Positions 23,179 to 23,338 of a DNA stretch of 23,338 nt are shown in pieces. This stretch comes from JACCYQ01 sp036675565 (GTDB taxonomy: Bacteria > Bacteroidota > Bacteroidia > Chitinophagales > Chitinophagaceae): positions 1-23,338 of the forward strand of contig JAKFER010000004.1 of the NCBI GenBank assembly GCA_036675565.1. The letters run 5' to 3'. Within the stretch, counting starts at the first letter, position 1; every line of letters begins with the position of its first letter. The notes beneath the pieces were generated by a model that searched no databases, was not told where the DNA came from, and saw nothing but the letters and a program-made list of their open reading frames with translations. Both the position numbers and the translations under genes were made by a program.

Positions 23179-23338
23179 CTACTTACTATATTGCTGTTCG
23201 TAGTATTGCTGATACTCCCCGCTTGTTACATGCTTCAGCCATTCTTCATTTTCCAGGTACCAATCGATAGTTTGAGAAAGCCCTTCTTCAAATGTCACAG
23301 AAGGTTTCCATCCTAATTCTTTATTGATCTTTGATGCA
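23179..23338 (-). CDS. rmlB: dTDP-glucose 4,6-dehydratase, C-terminal fragment
   Basis: The C-terminal 52 residues of a gene entering from the right edge, ending at TAG 23179-23181. The tail contains KELGWKPSVTFEEGLSQTI, then WYLENEEWLKHVTSGEYQQYY, the familiar end of RmlB (dTDP-glucose 4,6-dehydratase), with the LGW-P motif, the EGL-x-TIDWYL helix and the SGEY-x-x-YY tail. RmlB converts dTDP-glucose to dTDP-4-keto-6-deoxyglucose, the substrate for the aminotransferase encoded downstream. Only the tail is visible, so catalytic residues cannot be checked. Confidence 0.85.
   Translation of the reverse strand, partial: ASKINKELGWKPSVTFEEGLSQTIDWYLENEEWLKHVTSGEYQQYYEQQYSK

Noticed and set aside
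1..23338. CRISPR arrays, tRNA/rRNA genes, insertion sequences or integrases
   Set aside because: No regularly spaced repeats, no cloverleaf-type sequences noticed, and no transposase or recombinase motifs in any frame.

Overview
The window looks like the interior of a Wzx/Wzy-type surface polysaccharide (capsule, O-antigen or exopolysaccharide) locus from a member of the Bacteroidota, probably a Chitinophagaceae-like soil or freshwater bacterium. That placement is an inference. It rests on moderate-to-low G+C, mostly weak or absent Shine-Dalgarno sequences, two promoter-like sites resembling the Bacteroidota pattern (TTTG, about 19-21 bases, TAnnTTTG), protein families common in that phylum (a DUF4838 protein, several acyltransferase-3 proteins), and a GCCAC/ACAC-type intergenic repeat cluster often seen in such genomes. 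No rRNA, tRNA, CRISPR array, transposase or integrase was found. There is no gene-free stretch over 300 bases.

All genes but one lie on the minus strand, so transcription runs from high to low coordinates. Entering from the right edge are the C-terminus of a RmlB-like dTDP-glucose 4,6-dehydratase (23179-23338), a 261-base gap full of short direct and inverted repeats, and rmlA (22057-22917). Two acyltransferase-3 membrane proteins follow (20762-21919 and 19630-20712), then a Wzx-type flippase (18134-19576) and a DegT/VioA-like sugar aminotransferase (17055-18137) that overlap by 4 bases.

Next is a tightly packed block: an ATP-grasp ligase-like protein (15910-16926), an NAD-dependent epimerase/dehydratase (15073-15906), a calcineurin-like phosphoesterase (14457-15092), a CatB-type hexapeptide acetyltransferase (13808-14452) and a GT2 glycosyltransferase (12877-13818). 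Neighbours there overlap or are separated by at most 4 bases. A second GT2 (11917-12837), a GT4 (10760-11818), a secreted DUF4838 protein (8268-10691), two more GT4 enzymes (7034-8257 and 5927-7015) and a third acyltransferase-3 protein (4648-5850) continue on the same strand. The only plus-strand gene (3279-4655) is a polytopic membrane protein and the best Wzy polymerase candidate; its end overlaps the end of the acyltransferase. To its left are an asparagine-synthase-like amidotransferase (1211-3118) and a GT4 that runs off the left edge (1-1104).

Working model (inference): RmlA and RmlB make dTDP-4-keto-6-deoxyglucose, and the aminotransferase converts it to a dTDP-amino-dideoxyhexose, most simply dTDP-Qui4N. 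The ATP-grasp protein and the CatB-like enzyme may acylate or aminoacylate the amino sugar. Six glycosyltransferases assemble a repeat unit on a lipid carrier, acyltransferases decorate it, AsnB may amidate a carboxylate, Wzx flips it and the plus-strand protein polymerises it. No priming transferase, Wza/Wzc export genes, RmlC or RmlD are visible here, so the locus must extend beyond the window. The most unusual items are the ATP-grasp/epimerase/phosphoesterase/acetyltransferase block, the secreted DUF4838 protein among the glycosyltransferases, a 28-base near-perfect palindrome inside the epimerase gene, and the repeat cluster between rmlB and rmlA.
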